The notes beneath the pieces were generated by a model. It had not been told where the DNA came from and did no database searches. It saw only the letters and a list, made by a program, of their open reading frames with translations. A program made the translations under genes and the position numbers. Shown here piece by piece: positions 52,478 to 64,000 of a stretch of 64,000 bases of DNA; within the stretch, counting starts at the first letter, position 1, and every line of letters starts with the position of its first letter. The stretch covers positions 1,116,001 to 1,180,000 of the forward strand of contig MU839839.1 of the NCBI GenBank assembly GCA_030411725.1, read 5' to 3'. Source of the DNA: Echria macrotheca (Eukaryota > Ascomycota > Sordariomycetes > Sordariales > Schizotheciaceae).

Positions 52478-52560
52478 CTATGGATTGTGCTATGGATGTG
52501 CTATGGATTGTGCCCTGGATTATGCTTATGGGTGATGCTATGGGTGATGCTATGGATCAT
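52478..52560. repeat. CTATGGATTGTG-type short tandem repeat
   Basis: Six to seven imperfect 10-12-bp units based on CTATGGAT(T)GTG and CTATGGGTGATG, just after the MYND gene. Confidence 0.7.
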
Positions 52561-53340
52561 CTTGAGAGAAAAATGTGCAAAACGTACGACGGAAGATGTG
52601 GACATCGCGGGAAGGTCGCCCAGATGTTGATGTGAGAAGCTTGAAGCTCAGTCACTCTGATCTCGTGACAAGGTTGACACTGCAGAGAAATAGGATGGAC
52701 AGAATTGAACGTGAGGAGTGGACTAGATGCGGCCGTAAGTGTTGCTGCCTGACGGCCTGCACCCCCTTCGCAAAAGAGTTTCCTATCAGCTGAATGCTTC
52801 TGCCCAATCTGAACTCTTCCCCGATCAACCAAGAGAAGGGAGACACAGGACGGGTGTTCCTGCGCATGGCATTGTGCAGGGACAATTACCCATTTTATTC
52901 TTGTCACCACCGGTAGGGAGTTTGTTTGTGAACTATGTGGACTTCGCAGTTGAATATCATCTTTTTTCTTGACACCAACAAAGACAAGCCTCGATAAATA
53001 CCTCGTCTGTCCTCTCTACATATTGTGATAATACTACGTGATACTGTGGTTCTAATCCCGCCGGAATACGGTCTGTTGATAACGTTAAGTAGGTACCTTA
53101 TGTAAGTAGGCAGCTAAGCTGATAAGCTAGGTGCCTAGGTCCTAACATAGCTTGGGTGGCATGTGAGTTATTTAACAACTGCTCCGCAGTTGTGTCTGCA
53201 TGTGATAGCACTAGACCCGGGAGCTTTTTGATAAGTTCCGCTAACTTACTAGCTGCTTCACTACAGAACTATAAAACACATGATCTACCGTCACATAGCG
53301 TCCTATCCGATAGATGAATTCTAAATCAACGACGTTTTTA

Positions 53341-53356
53341 GTAGTAGTAGTAGTAG
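53341..53356. repeat. (GTA)n microsatellite
   Basis: Five GTA units. Confidence 0.8.
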
Positions 53357-53847
53357 CATTTCCGTATAGCTTGAGTAAGGTATTACAAACCACCTCTATT
53401 CCCCAGACAGATAAACTCTCAGCTGTCCCAAACAACGCGTGGATACAGCTCACGTGCAGCCACGGAGTCGCAACCTCGTGCAAAGCAAGACCACAAGTTT
53501 TAATAGAGATCTCTTTTAAGATGTACAAACGCAGGCAGACGCATTACTTAACCAGCCTTGTCAAGAGCCAAGCAAAGCAGCCATGTAAATGCTATCAAAC
53601 GCCCAGCCTCGACCAATGACTATCTATGCATGTATGCTGTCCCCGTCCCCGTTCGCCATGTCGCTTTTTCGCTCTCCTCTGACAAAGGAAACCTCACCCC
53701 CTTTCTCTCTCCGCCCCTCCCCATCTTCCGAATATCCGCTACTCGTCTCCATCGCTATTCACCCCTCGTTTACGTATTACTCAGCATTCGCTGCTCATCT
53801 TTACCAATATTGCCGCTCCGCATCGCCGAATCAAGCACCACCTACTT

Positions 53848-56800
53848 CTACTGAGCCGGTCCCGGAGCCGGCCCTTCAGCCAACGGAGCATATCCGTATC
53901 CCGCCATGCCCTGGGGAGGCACCAGTCCATGAGGCTGGAGAGGGATGGTCTGCGTCTGACCCGGCATGGCGAGACCGGATACGGCCATCGGCGGGGGCGG
54001 CACAGGCACCGGGGTGCCGCCGGCCGAATTCGGATCCAAGGTAGGCGTGCTTGCGCCACTGCCATTCATGAGCCCTCCGGCGGCCTTCTCTGCCTTCTTG
54101 CTGGCCAGTGTGTTGCGGCGTTTCTCCACTGCGCCTTGCATCTCGCCCGAAGCCCATCGCCCTGTGAAAGTTAGAATCAGACGGTATGGCATTATTCGCT
54201 CGCATCTGTGATGGAGAAGGCGGCGCTGTGTGGTGTCCTTCCTCCTCTTCGCGACGCACACTGCATTCCAAGCAGTAGAAAAACAAAAAAAATCAACTCA
54301 CGTCTCATCGACCAACTCATCTTTTCCGACTTGCTCATCTCGGCATACGGCTTGTCGTCCAAGCTAGCAGCACTCACAGCCGCCCGTCCCTGCCCCGGAT
54401 CCTGCTTGCCACCGCGGCTACCTTTGCCCGTCCCCTTCGGGTTCGGCGCAATGTTGGCCGGCGTGCTGGCCCGCGACGAAGCCTGCGAGGAAGCCCCATG
54501 GTTAGTAAGCTTAATCTTAGTGATCGGCTTCTTGACAGCCGGCGGAGCAGCCGGCGGCGGCGGATTGCCACCCTGAGGAAACGACAGTGCCGCGTTGAAC
54601 GTGTGCATGAACGGTGCAGGCGCCGGAGCAAGAGCGGGCGGCGGATGGCCGTACACGAGCGTCGGTGCTTGCAGGATGCCACCCGGCTGCGGCGCGATAA
54701 TGGGCGGAGCAACTGGCGCAGGGGCGACCGCCGGCTGGATGGGGGCTGCAGGAGGAGGGACCAACGAAGTCGGTTCGCTCGTCGTTGCTGGCTTCCGGGG
54801 ATTCCGCTTCTTCGGCTCGAGACCTTCAAATTTGGGCAGGACGACGCCGCGTGTAGCGCGCTTGCCGGGTCTCGGTTCCAGACTAGGGTCGTTCTCGAGA
54901 GCAAAATTCCGCTTGCGCTTTTCCCGCAGCGAATACAGTGACTCGGTTGTCTCTTCGGTGTTGACAGTGGCGGCAGACGATGCGGTCGACGGCCTCGACT
55001 CTTGATGGCTGTCAACAGACCGGTTGCTGTAGAACGACGAGCCTGCAATCTCCGCCTGCTGGCCCTTGGCGTTCGACTGGCGCTTGTCGTTCTCGGCCTG
55101 CGCAGGGGCTGGGGGTTGCGCGGCAGGTTGCTGCTCGTGCTCGGAATCGTCGTCGCTCTGGTTTCCGGCTTGTGAGTTGGACGGGGCCTCCTCGGTTGCA
55201 TTGGGTTGTCGGCCGCCGCGGAAGCCGCCACGGAAGCCACCACGTCGTCGTCGGACAACGGGTTCCGGAGCACTCGTTGAGGCCTCTGCATTCTCTGGGG
55301 CATCGCCATCGTCCCCGTTCAGGCCGCCGAAACCCTTGCGCCGACCGCCACGTCGGCCGGTGCCGGTCGAGACGGTACCAACAGGGGTACCAGACCGGCT
55401 GGGCTCCTTACTCTGGTCAGATAAATACCGAGGTTTCCGAATCCTCTTGCCGTCGACGACGTTCTGCTCCGTCAGCTCGGCACCCTTTTCCGTCTTCTTC
55501 CTCTCGCGAAGCCGGTTGTCTGCCGTCTCCCAGCGTTGTTCCTCGGGGTTCTGCCGGCCAACCAGCAGAGGATGCGGATTATACTTGAATCCGTATGCGT
55601 TGGCCATGATCTTGTCCTGTTCCTTTTGGTGCTCAAGAATCGGGTCGTCCACGTAAGGCTTGACGGCCCGGGCACCCCGAACCTCGAATGTCGGGGGGCC
55701 CTTGATGGGTTCATCAAAATGCCGGCGCCAGGGACTCGGCTCGTCGGACTTTTGCCGTCTCTCCCAGTTGACCACGGCCTTGTCGTTCGCGAGACGTCGT
55801 TTGGCGGTTTCCTCGTCGTCGGTGATCTTTCTCAGCTCGTGCCATTCCTTCTCGATGACAGCGAGGGCCTCAGTGGCTGCAGCACAGACCTTGTACAGGG
55901 CTGTATCGTCCATGGACTGGTGGTTTTCAAGGATGTCGGTGATTTCCTGCGGATCCCGGACCTTGGGGAAGGACCACTGCTTGCTGGGATTCCGAGTGGT
56001 CTCGATAGGCTCCCCGGTGGTAACGGTCTTTGGACGCCCGTAGACTTCTTCAGCATCCGGCTCGTCTTCACCATCGCCGTCAGGTTCCCCTGCCGGCTCG
56101 TCCTCGTCCATTGGCGGGGGTGAGGGCGCGGTCACGGGATCGGGGCGCGCCCCTGGTCGCGTGGCTTGTTGCTCCGTTTGCGCGCTCCCTGTCGAGCCGC
56201 CATCGGCTGGGGAATCTAGCGCTGTTTGCTTCATGTAGCTGTTGTACTTCTTGACACACTCATTGAAGAATTCGCGCATGGAAAGTTGAGGCTTGGACCC
56301 CAACCGCTTCCACTCCTGATGGTAGAGTTTGCCGAGCTGTCCGAGATTCAGTGGCCGACGACCGTCCCACAAGAGGTCTGTCGAAGCGGCGTCCACGGGC
56401 GAGGGGGTTAGTGCAGGCGTTAAAACATCGCTTTTCATCATTTTGTCCGGATGGACCCACTCGGTGAAAGGGCCTGGGTGGAGGACGTCTTCCTTCTCGT
56501 ACGGGGTCAACCCGAGTTCGCTGCCAAATGGAGTAGGAATCCGATAAACCCTTTCAAGTTCTCGGAGACGAACAAGTTGCGTCGAGCGCGTGGTTTGCCC
56601 TAAAGGGGCCGGTGGTGTGGTTGTCGCATCTGCCGAGTCCTGAGATCCGGGGAGAACGGTGGTGGGAGGTTTAGATGGCGCAGGCGATGTGGTGTCAGCC
56701 ACACGTGAAAGGGAAGAAAGCTTCTTATCGTTCTCCAAATTGTCCTCTTTGCGTGCAGATTGAGTTTGCGCTAGCACTTCTGATGTGGGTGGGATAATCG

Positions 56801-58127
56801 AATTCTGTTGCTCAGGCGCACTTTTAGTATCTGGCGTGGGCGTTTGAACGCTCAACGCTAGCTCCGCGACCGGTTCGGTTTTTGGTGGGTTTGTGTTAGT
56901 ACCGGACTCTTGAGCCGATTCCAGGTCTTGGGTTGGCGGGATCTTTGCTGCATCGCTGTGGGTTGCTTCTGGTTGATTTGGCTCAGCCTTGTGGGAGTCA
57001 TCAGGGTGTCCAGGCTCGGTACTGCGAAGAGGCAGCGAAACCTTGGTAGGAGAAAGATGCGTGGTTTCCACCGTTGATTCATCCAAAAGGTCCTTGTCAA
57101 TCGGTACCTCGCCCTCAGATGCAAGCGACACGGCTTGTTCGACCAGGGGTAGTACTTGAGGTTGGGGTGTCGTGGGTTCTGGCTCTGGCTGTGCCTGGGC
57201 ACCATCACTCCCATCCGACGTTGAAGGCCGCGACTCGGACTCGGAAAACGATTGATCGCTAAGTGATTCTTCTGATCCTTCGACAAGTCCATTCATAGGA
57301 AGTCCGACGAGGATGGTGTCCTGAACCTCATCAGAGGGCTGGTCGACGTGGAACGTGTCGATATGGGTGCTGATCTTTGATTGTGTCCGTCGACGCGACA
57401 GACCTCCGCGAGTGGCAGCCGGCGACTTGTCTGCGCGTCGCCGTCTCTGAGTGCCGGTGAGGGGACTGAAATGCTCGCTGCCGTCGTCGGGCACATCATG
57501 AGACCGCTTCTTCTTACGACCCCGCGCGCTCGGAGTGCCGGCAGACCTTGCGCCAACAGCGGATTTGGCGGCCGTGGCGAGAAGATCATCGTCGATCTGT
57601 TCCTGGGCGTAGTCTATCTTGGCACGCTTCCGGAGGGAGTGGCCACCCTTGGAATGGCCTTCGTCGTCCGGAGTGCCGTCGAGAGACATTTCAAACGTCC
57701 TCGCCCTCTTACGGGTTGGGTGCCCGACGCCGGCCATGGCATTGCCGGCACCCGATGGAGAATCAAATGGGAGAGATGTCGTGAATGTGGCACTTCTCGC
57801 GGGTTTCTCGGTGCGAGGAGTAGTGCGGAACGATGAATCCGAGGTGGGAGAGGTGGTCCGCTGGCCGTTGTGAGTTGGGTGAGAAGGCCTGGACTTGCCA
57901 CCTCGCACCGGCGCCGTGTTGGGCGCGCGCTGGGCAAAGGGCAAGCCAGAGGCGACAGCGGCGGAAGGGAGGGGGGTGCTGGGATTGGGGGAGTCTGGAT
58001 GGATGAGATCTGAGGGGGAATGGAGAGATGAGGGCGTGGCCGACGATTGCGAGTCGACTGAGTGGGAGTGAGACGGTAATGAGCCACGCTTCTTTGTCGC
58101 GCGCCCGCGCACCCGTCCTCGCTCCAT
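53848..58127 (-). CDS. Large disordered nuclear-type protein, 1379 aa
   Basis: Exons 54302-58127 and 53848-54161 (AGAC|GTGAGT to TTTCACAG|GGC) give 1379 residues. The first ATG is at 58127 (MERGRVRGRATKKRGSLPSH); codons upstream are open but start with GTG. Most of the protein is Ser/Pro/Gln/Glu-rich and probably unstructured, with basic clusters (KRARTF, GRKKKRSHD, RRRRADK) suggesting nuclear location. More ordered parts are LRELERVYRIPTPFGSELGL, FTEWVHPDKMM, QLGKLYHQEWKRLG, KLSMREFF-like SMREFFNECVKKYNSYMK and a helical pair around ALAVIEKEWHELRKIT. RGG-type repeats (GGFRGGFRGGRQ) and a Pro-rich C-terminus follow. I do not recognise the family; a chromatin or RNA-associated scaffold is a guess from composition. 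Confidence 0.8.
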
Positions 58128-59184
58128 CTGGTGTAATTCAATTAGCACGCTGTGACCGGGGCCCTCGACAGCCGGCACACGATGGCTTTGAATGCAGAGA
58201 GTAGGGGCTGTGATGAGGTCGGCGGTGTTGTCACGGCTATGCCGCGGGGAGGGTGTCTGAGAGGACACTGGTGAGGCGAAAAAACGGGAGGCGCACTAAC
58301 CATCCAACGTGTCAGGGTCAGATCCGCACCTGAGTCTGTAGGCCAAACCGAGCCTGTCAACGCCGCGCGCCACGCTCGCAAGGGGATATAAAACACGCCA
58401 AAAGATGGGTAAACACACTCGCCCGACGTGTGTACGGCTCCTACAGATGGCGCAGAGCCGGACAGACGACGCAGCTGGGGGATATCTGGGCCGGAAAACC
58501 GGGATCTGGCGTGTAGACTGTCGATTTCTTCTCACGTCAATTTTGGAGTCCCCAATAAGCCACAGCCAATGACAACACGCCGCCCTTCTATCCGCCCAGC
58601 CCCACATCCCCAAGCCCGAGCTTTCCATTTGACAAAAAAATGGGTACAGCGAAACCATCTGACGTTTGGGCTCTCGCTAACTCACCGCAGTAATCAAGCG
58701 GCGGTATCAGGACGTGTTCTCGAGGAGACCGAACGTTCAGTCACACGAATCCCCATGTCGAATCAAGATGCAAATCTTGGGCTAGCAGTTGAGTACGTAG
58801 AGAGTATCTTTGATGGACACTAGAATTTAAATTCGCCAGTTGGGACACTGCAGCAGCTGCAGGCATTGCAACTACAGTGTACCGATTTATTTGTCACACG
58901 TTAGTGCTGCAGGCCAGGTATAGACCGCCTGAGCCAATCCGGTGATGCAAGCTCCCACCCCCTTCAATCGCGTCGGGACTCCCTCCGAAACAGCGGCACT
59001 CTTGCCCGGCAACGCGAATCTTTGTGCTCAACTCGTAGCTTCCTGCATTGAATTACGCTACCTCGGCACCTCTCCACCCCCCCGAACCTTTTGCGAAAGT
59101 AGAGGTCACGATCTCAGTCGCGGTCTCAGTCAATCGAGGAGTCGATCTCGCTCCAACCCCACCTCAGTCCACCCGGTCGCGACA
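58128..59184. other. Divergent promoter region
   Basis: Between the large nuclear-type gene (minus) and MTC1 (plus). A TATAAAAC at 58387-58394 points toward MTC1 but lies 800 bp away, so its role is doubtful. No gene is supported. Confidence 0.4.
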
Positions 59185-60773
59185 ATGGCGAGCAAGCGGA
59201 CGAAGGCAGTGCCGACCGACGACGAGCTCGGCGAGCTCTTCGAGGGCATTGGCGACGACACGGCCATCAAGAAGACAGCCACCAAGCCCAAGCCCGGGGC
59301 CAAGGGCAAGCCCGATGCCGACGAGCAGGACATCCTAGCCGAGCTCGAGAACCAGCTGGGCGAGAAGGCCCCTTCGCGGCCACACACGCCGCGCATCCGC
59401 GAGACGGCACCCAAAGCATCCCCGGCCAAGCGATCCTCGACGAACACGCCCCCTCCTGGCCTCGATGCCGCCGGACTCGCGCGCAAGTCGGTCGAGAGCA
59501 CCCGATCCTACCACGCCAGCTTCACCCCGAGCGCGACGAGCTCCGAGCCACAAGAGACGGAGAAGAAGGCAGACCCGGCTCCCGCTGCGAGCGGCGGTAG
59601 CTGGTGGGGCGGTTTGCTGTCGACGGCGACGGCTGCGATGAAGCAGGCGGAGGTGGTGGTCAAGGAGATCCAGCAGAACGAGGAGGCCAAAAAGTGGGCG
59701 GACCAAGTCCGCGGCAACGTTGGTGCGCTGCGAGGTCTAGGTATGTTGAGACCTGCAATCGATGGATGGGGGACTGTTATAAAAATGGCATCATCAGCTA
59801 ACTTGGTTTCACTCCAGGCGACGAGCTTCGGCACCGGGCACTCCCAACCTTTACCAACATCCTCCACACGCTCGCCCCGCCCATCTCATCCCATGAGCGT
59901 CTGCTCATCCACATAACCCACGATCTGGTCGGCTATCCGTCGCTCGATCCGCTCGTGCACGGCGTCTTCAGCCGTGTGATGGCCCAGGTCGAGGGAGGCG
60001 ATCTGCTCGTGATCCAGCGCGGTCAGGAGGCGACCGCGGCCCAGTCGGCCGCCGGCTGGCGTGATGGTCCGTGGTGGCGCCAGTCCGACACGCCCCGCGA
60101 TCTCGGCCTGATCAAGGGTCTGGTCGAGGGCACCAAGCTCTGCCGTGCCAGCGCCGAGGGCTATGCCACGGACTACTTCTCAGCCCACGGTGGTGTCGAG
60201 GCTGCCCGGCAGCGGGCCGTGCAGCCGCTGAGCGAGACGAACCCCGTCCGCAGCTCGGATCTGTTCCTCTCGGTGCAGGCCATCGTCGTCGAGGCGGACA
60301 AGACGCTGTTCGCTGGTACCACGGCCACGGAGAAGGAGAAGGAGGCCTCGCCGGTGCATGAGGAGAGTGTCGGTGATGAGCAGGTCTGCTTTGCTGTCTT
60401 TATTCTCGATCCTGTTCACGAGATCCAGTATTCGGCCGTCAGCCAGGCCATCCCGGCCAAGTGGATCCGCTGGCTCGATGCCGTCGCTGCCCCGCTGACG
60501 CCGGCCAGCGGCGCCGAGGAGAGCTATGAGACTGAGTTCGAGCGGGTGCCTGAGGAGATCCGCGAGATCGTCGAGGGCGGTGGCGTGGATCCTCGTGAGT
60601 GGGTGTCGGAATGGGTTGAGGAAGTCCTGGGTTTGTCGATTGGTGTCGTCGCCCAGCGATATGTGGCGAGGCGGATGGGTGTTGGTGAGGGTGGTCTCGG
60701 AAAGGGCAAGCAGAAGATGGAGAGTGTGTTGGAGGATGGAGGGGGCGAGGCGGCCCGAGCTGGTCTCATTTGA
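59185..60773 (+). CDS. MTC1: Maintenance of telomere capping protein 1 (Mtc1)
   Basis: Exons 59185-59740 and 59818-60773 sum to 1512 nt, or 503 residues. The whole protein follows the filamentous-fungal Mtc1 pattern: DDELGELFEGIGDD at the start, ILAELENQLG, SRPHTPRIRE, STRSYHASFTPSATSS, GGSWWGGLLSTATAAMKQAE, KKWADQVRGNVGALRGL, then the conserved core GDELRHRALPTFTNILHTLA, SSHERLLIHITHDLVGYPSL, DLLVIQRGQEAT and DTPRDLGLIKGLVEGTKLCR. In yeast MTC1 was named from a genetic link to telomere capping (cdc13); the molecular role is unclear and cytosolic/Golgi-linked functions have been proposed. The intron splits a Gly codon at the edge of the conserved core. Confidence 0.93.
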
Positions 60774-61721
60774 GGTGCACGCAAGTTGGATTTCTCATTC
60801 GTGTTTCCAGTGTAGTCGGTGTGCAGGCGTTGAGTGTTTGCATTGTTGAGAGAAGGTAGTGCTGTGCCATTAAAGCACCGAATTGACTGCTTTTATTCGT
60901 GTCACTTTCACATGATTCGTAGCCTCGATCGTAGTCAGGGCAAAGCTAGTTGCGCACCGCACCGACCACAATTACTCGACACACTACTTCCGTAAAACTC
61001 TAGGTCTAACTGTGGCTATCTTTAGATGCTTGCTTTAGCCCGGCACCAAAATATGGGTACCGCATAGTTCAAAGGTAGTTGAGTCTCCGGAAGTGCCGAC
61101 CGCAATCCATCCCAAAACTCTCCCGTGACGTCGTGGTGCACCTTCAGCTCAACCACGCTATCAATGGCTGAGGTCTTGGCGAGGGGTCAATAATTCAGGG
61201 GTTGAGGGGAGGGGGGACCACTGCAAACCCTCCGGCTCTTCAGTTCAGTTGCCCGTGCATTGGTTTCGAGACAATAAATGCAACTAGAAAGAGGGATCCA
61301 ATCCTTCGATTCTTCTTCAGGAAACTGTTTGGATCATGTTTCGATAATCCGTGGCTGTGCTGTTGGCTGCTGGAGGGGAATGTGTTGCCGGATGGGGAAT
61401 GGTGAGCGAGAGGCTAAAAACTGGCGTTCGCCTGTCTTGGCTTGCGCTCTCTGGGATGTTTCGCGTCTGAGGATGTCTGGGCGGGGACCAGATGGGAGGG
61501 GGATATAAAAGGTTGGGACTTCGTGCAGATGGAATCTTGAGTTTCCCATTGATGTTGGATCCTATTGTCTGGTTTCTGGATTTCCTCCGCCCACAACGTC
61601 TTTGTCTCTTCGGACTGATATCGACTCGCAATCTCGTGATCTGCTAGTTGTTCGTGATTAGTCTGAACTCTTCACGACCTTCAGCTTCCGTCCTCCCCCC
61701 TCGAGGTTCAAAAGAAAAAAA
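60774..61721. other. Intergenic region
   Basis: About 950 bp between MTC1 and the next plus-strand gene. It contains a TATA box (listed) and a CT-rich leader (61675-61705) but no further gene. Confidence 0.4.
61504..61510 (+). promoter_or_regulatory. TATA box
   Basis: TATAAAA in context GGGGATATAAAAGG, about 210 bp upstream of the ATG at 61722. Confidence 0.5.
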
Positions 61722-62765
61722 ATGGGCAAACTAAGCCAGCTCTTCGGCATCCACAAGAAGCCGTCCCCCGACGCGGCATCCCTCCCAACCCTCTCCACCG
61801 AGCTCGTCCTCTCCCCCGAGCCATGGCAAGGCAACCTCCCGTGTGTCCACGGCCCAACCGACGGGTGTAACCGCCACAACCCATCCCGCGAGGCCATCTT
61901 CTTCGACCCGCTCCTCTTCCCGGCCTCTTCACCCGCAAAACCGTCAGGCAACCACAAACCCAACGGGCACTACGACAAAAACCCCATCACCATCTCCTCC
62001 TCCCTCCCCCGCACCCCCGAGGCCGGCTGTCTCGCCCCCCTCCCACGCGTGCACAAGTCCGTACCCTACACCCTCCCCTTCTATCACGTCCACGCCATCA
62101 TGTCCCAACTCCGGTCCGACACATCCCCTTCGGAGTCATCCCTCTCCGCGCTCGCATGCGAAGCCACCACCGGCTCCAACCCCTCCCTATCCTGGACCGC
62201 CCGCTGCGTCGTCGACAACCACAACAGCACCTCGGTCGACGACGCCACCCTCCTAGTCGAGTATGCCCTCGCCTTCACCGTCGAGGCAGACCTCGGCTCC
62301 TGGAACGAGAGCGTCGCGCACGGCCGCGCCGTGGCCAAGGCCATGCTGATCGGCAGCGGGTACCGGGACTTCACGCCGTGTCGCCACTTCACGCTCTCGT
62401 TCAAGTCGCACCGCGGCGAGGGCAAGAACCACGTGCGTTCTGCGGGGGTGAGTTTCTCGCGCAGGGTGGTGGGTCCCAACGGCAAGGCGGAGGAGAGCAA
62501 GGAGGAGTGGCGGTCGGAGGAGGATACGGTGGCCGAGCCGACGTACTGCGCGAGCTGCTGGACTGACACGTACATCTCGTTTCGTTTGGTGGGGAATGTG
62601 GTGATTGTTAGTATCCAGGTGTATAAGGACCTCGGGGCCGGCGCGCACCCGGCTGATCCGAAGTGGTTGACGGCGGCGAGGGGGGTTGATATCCAGAGGG
62701 GCCCGGCCGAGTTTGGGAGGATGAGGATGGTGTTTCTGGAGGCTGACCAGGAAGAGGGGCAATAG
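61722..62765 (+). CDS. Unrecognised protein, 347 aa, single exon
   Basis: ATG 61722 in context AAAAAAAATGGG; stop 62765. It begins MGKLSQLFGIHKKPSPDAAS. The first 130 residues are Pro/Ser-rich with scattered Cys/His (CVHGPTDGCNRHN). The second half looks folded, with alternating strands: LSWTARCVVDNHN, LLVEYALAFTVEADLG, HFTLSFKSHRGEG, TDTYISFRLVGNVVIVSIQV and RMRMVFLEADQEEG. No signal peptide, membrane segment or catalytic motif is evident. Clean codon structure, a leader with a TATA box and a strand-rich second half support a real gene. Family and function are not recognised. Confidence 0.7.
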   Translation: MGKLSQLFGIHKKPSPDAASLPTLSTELVLSPEPWQGNLPCVHGPTDGCNRHNPSREAIFFDPLLFPASSPAKPSGNHKPNGHYDKNPITISSSLPRTPEAGCLAPLPRVHKSVPYTLPFYHVHAIMSQLRSDTSPSESSLSALACEATTGSNPSLSWTARCVVDNHNSTSVDDATLLVEYALAFTVEADLGSWNESVAHGRAVAKAMLIGSGYRDFTPCRHFTLSFKSHRGEGKNHVRSAGVSFSRRVVGPNGKAEESKEEWRSEEDTVAEPTYCASCWTDTYISFRLVGNVVIVSIQVYKDLGAGAHPADPKWLTAARGVDIQRGPAEFGRMRMVFLEADQEEGQ

Positions 62766-62996
62766 GGTGGCTTGCCAAGATATGAGAACAAAACGAGGCA
62801 GTTTCGAGAATCCGGAATCGTAGACGTCTTCTCCTATCTCCGATTCCTGAGTTATGGTGTAGCTGGCAAGCTTAGTACTGAGATAATCTGCGTCAAGGAT
62901 CAGCAAACGGTGCGTTTCTTAGCACACGACTTAGGGTACCTGAAGCTTTTTTCGGATATGAGTTTGAACCTGTATCGAGCCGGTAACGCAGGTCCC

Positions 62997-64000
62997 TCAT
63001 TTCTTCCACCCAGCAAACTTCAAGTTCCAATTGCCTGAGCCAAACTCCTGAAGGAACCACGCCGCATAGCGCCATAATTCCCCATCGACACGCGAATCAC
63101 GGTAGGATTTCCACCGGTTGGCCCCGGCTCGCAGCAACTTATCGACAAGATCCGCGTTCCGCATTTCTATCGCCAGACCAAGCGGCGTCATTCCGTTCGC
63201 GGCAACGAAGTTGTCGGTCTCGCGGCAGCCGTAGGTTCTGATGAGCCAAACAAGGATCTTTGTGACGGCTTCATGAACGGTATAGGTATATCCCCCTTCA
63301 GACGATTTCGTCGACAGGTTGACCGGCCAGCTGTTTTGAGAAAAACATTCCCGTAGACCCTCTCCAGCGTCGACCATGCTTTGAATTATAGAGTCGGTGT
63401 TACCTTCCCACGGAACTGTGATTTCCAACGGTATGGAACATAAACGGATGTTCGACCTGTCGCAATGACAAGGAAACTGAATGTCAACCCCATGCGACTT
63501 TGAGGAGCTCATAGCCGTGCCTGCAGTCTTTCTGTATGGCCCTGACGATAGGTTGTATTTCGGAAGCCGAATACCCAGGTGTCGCAGCACCGGCTTTGAG
63601 TAGCTTCAGCAAAACGGAATTAGCAGAATCCGCTCGAGAAAAAATCCTTTCAATGAAGATCTTCAATGAGGTAAGGACATTGTTGGAGTATCCAATGTTT
63701 TCCAATGTTTCCATATCGGCGAAGCTCCTAGTCGAAGGAGAATATCAACACCCCGTGGGGCCTCGGCAAGTTGTTCGAACATAATCTCTCCAAGTCTGTC
63801 ACTGTGACATGAGAGTGCCGAGATTATCGGTTCAGAGAGACCTGAGAAATACTCGAGGATCCGAAAGCGATCATCCGAGTCGGGAGTCTCTGCCTCACAG
63901 AGAAGCTTGTGTAACAAACGAGTATGATCGTGTGATATGGCCCAGTCGAGAACCGAAAGCGGGGGATTAGTTTTCTTCAAGTCCTATGGAAAGACTAGAC
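62997..64000 (-). CDS. Ankyrin-type protein gene, partial, frame-broken
   Basis: Runs in from the right edge on the minus strand and stops at the TGA at 62997. Ankyrin-like units are visible: LSVLDWAISHDHTRLLHKLL (near 63950), LLKLLKAGAATP (near 63600) and NGMTPLGLAIEMRNADLVDK followed by LLRAGANRW (near 63160). The coding signal switches frame twice. It leaves frame A (63663-64000) around 63700 for frame B (63484-63714), and returns to frame A near 63510 (62997-63590). No GT-AG pair of sensible length explains either switch. At the first switch there is a near-duplication GGAAACATT/GGAAAACATT (63688-63706). It may be a pseudogene, or introns may be hidden. Likely related to HET/NLR-type recognition proteins (inference). 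Confidence 0.5.

Larger units (their letters stand above)
52407..53847. other. Long intergenic region, no gene supported
   Basis: 1.4 kb containing a short tandem repeat (52478-52560) and an AGT microsatellite (53341-53356). A 101-codon plus-strand frame at 53314-53619 runs through the AGT repeat and has no family signal. Confidence 0.4.

Noticed and set aside
53314..53619. 101-codon plus-strand frame with poly-Val
   Set aside because: The Val run is only the GTA microsatellite; no other support.
55066..55656. 196-codon plus-strand frame
   Set aside because: Antisense to the large nuclear-type gene, whose frame is open for 3.8 kb.

Overview
The window comes from a filamentous ascomycete, most likely a sordariomycete (inferred). 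Genes carry short GT-AG introns with CTAAC or CTGAC-type branch sites. They lie on both strands with intergenic gaps of a few hundred bases and moderately GC-rich coding DNA. The family mix is typical of that group: three HET-domain proteins, a CFEM protein, a GH75 chitosanase, a BAS2-like secreted protein, a DUF6594 membrane protein and fungal Mtc1. I saw no operon, CRISPR array or bacterial insertion sequence.

Layout. Positions 1-5500 hold the 3' end of a gene, a HET protein with an ankyrin-like front (1308-3740, minus) and an intron-containing tRNA-Thr(CGT) (4815-4952). Positions 5500-21000 hold a 2EXR-type protein, a ten-exon amino-acid permease, an 80-residue three-exon protein, a CorA-like transporter, a large kinase/propeller protein and a FAT1-like acyl-CoA synthetase ending in a peroxisomal signal. 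Positions 21000-29400 form a surface/secretome block: a tandem-duplicated BAS2-like protein, a membrane protein, a GPI-type CFEM protein, a GH75 chitosanase and a secreted-protein gene broken by two TAG codons.

Positions 30500-44600 hold malic enzyme, ribosomal protein L23 (uL14), a secreted tyrosinase, a small stress-type protein behind two CRE palindromes, a C2H2 finger/double retropepsin-like protein, a DUF6594 protein and a second HET protein. Positions 44600-50700 are repeat-rich. They contain degenerate tandem repeats, a decayed 2EXR gene and a 620-bp MITE with 50-bp perfect inverted repeats and an 8-bp target duplication. The MITE ends 150 bp upstream of a third HET gene. Positions 50700-64000 hold a MYND-finger protein, a 1379-residue disordered nuclear-type protein, Mtc1, an unrecognised 347-residue protein and a frame-broken ankyrin-type gene cut by the window edge.

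No single pathway links these genes. Recurring themes are non-self recognition (HET, ankyrin), cell-surface and secreted functions, and housekeeping genes. Exon boundaries were worked out by hand from splice signals, reading phase and family continuity. Where exon lists are given, the summed length is a multiple of three.
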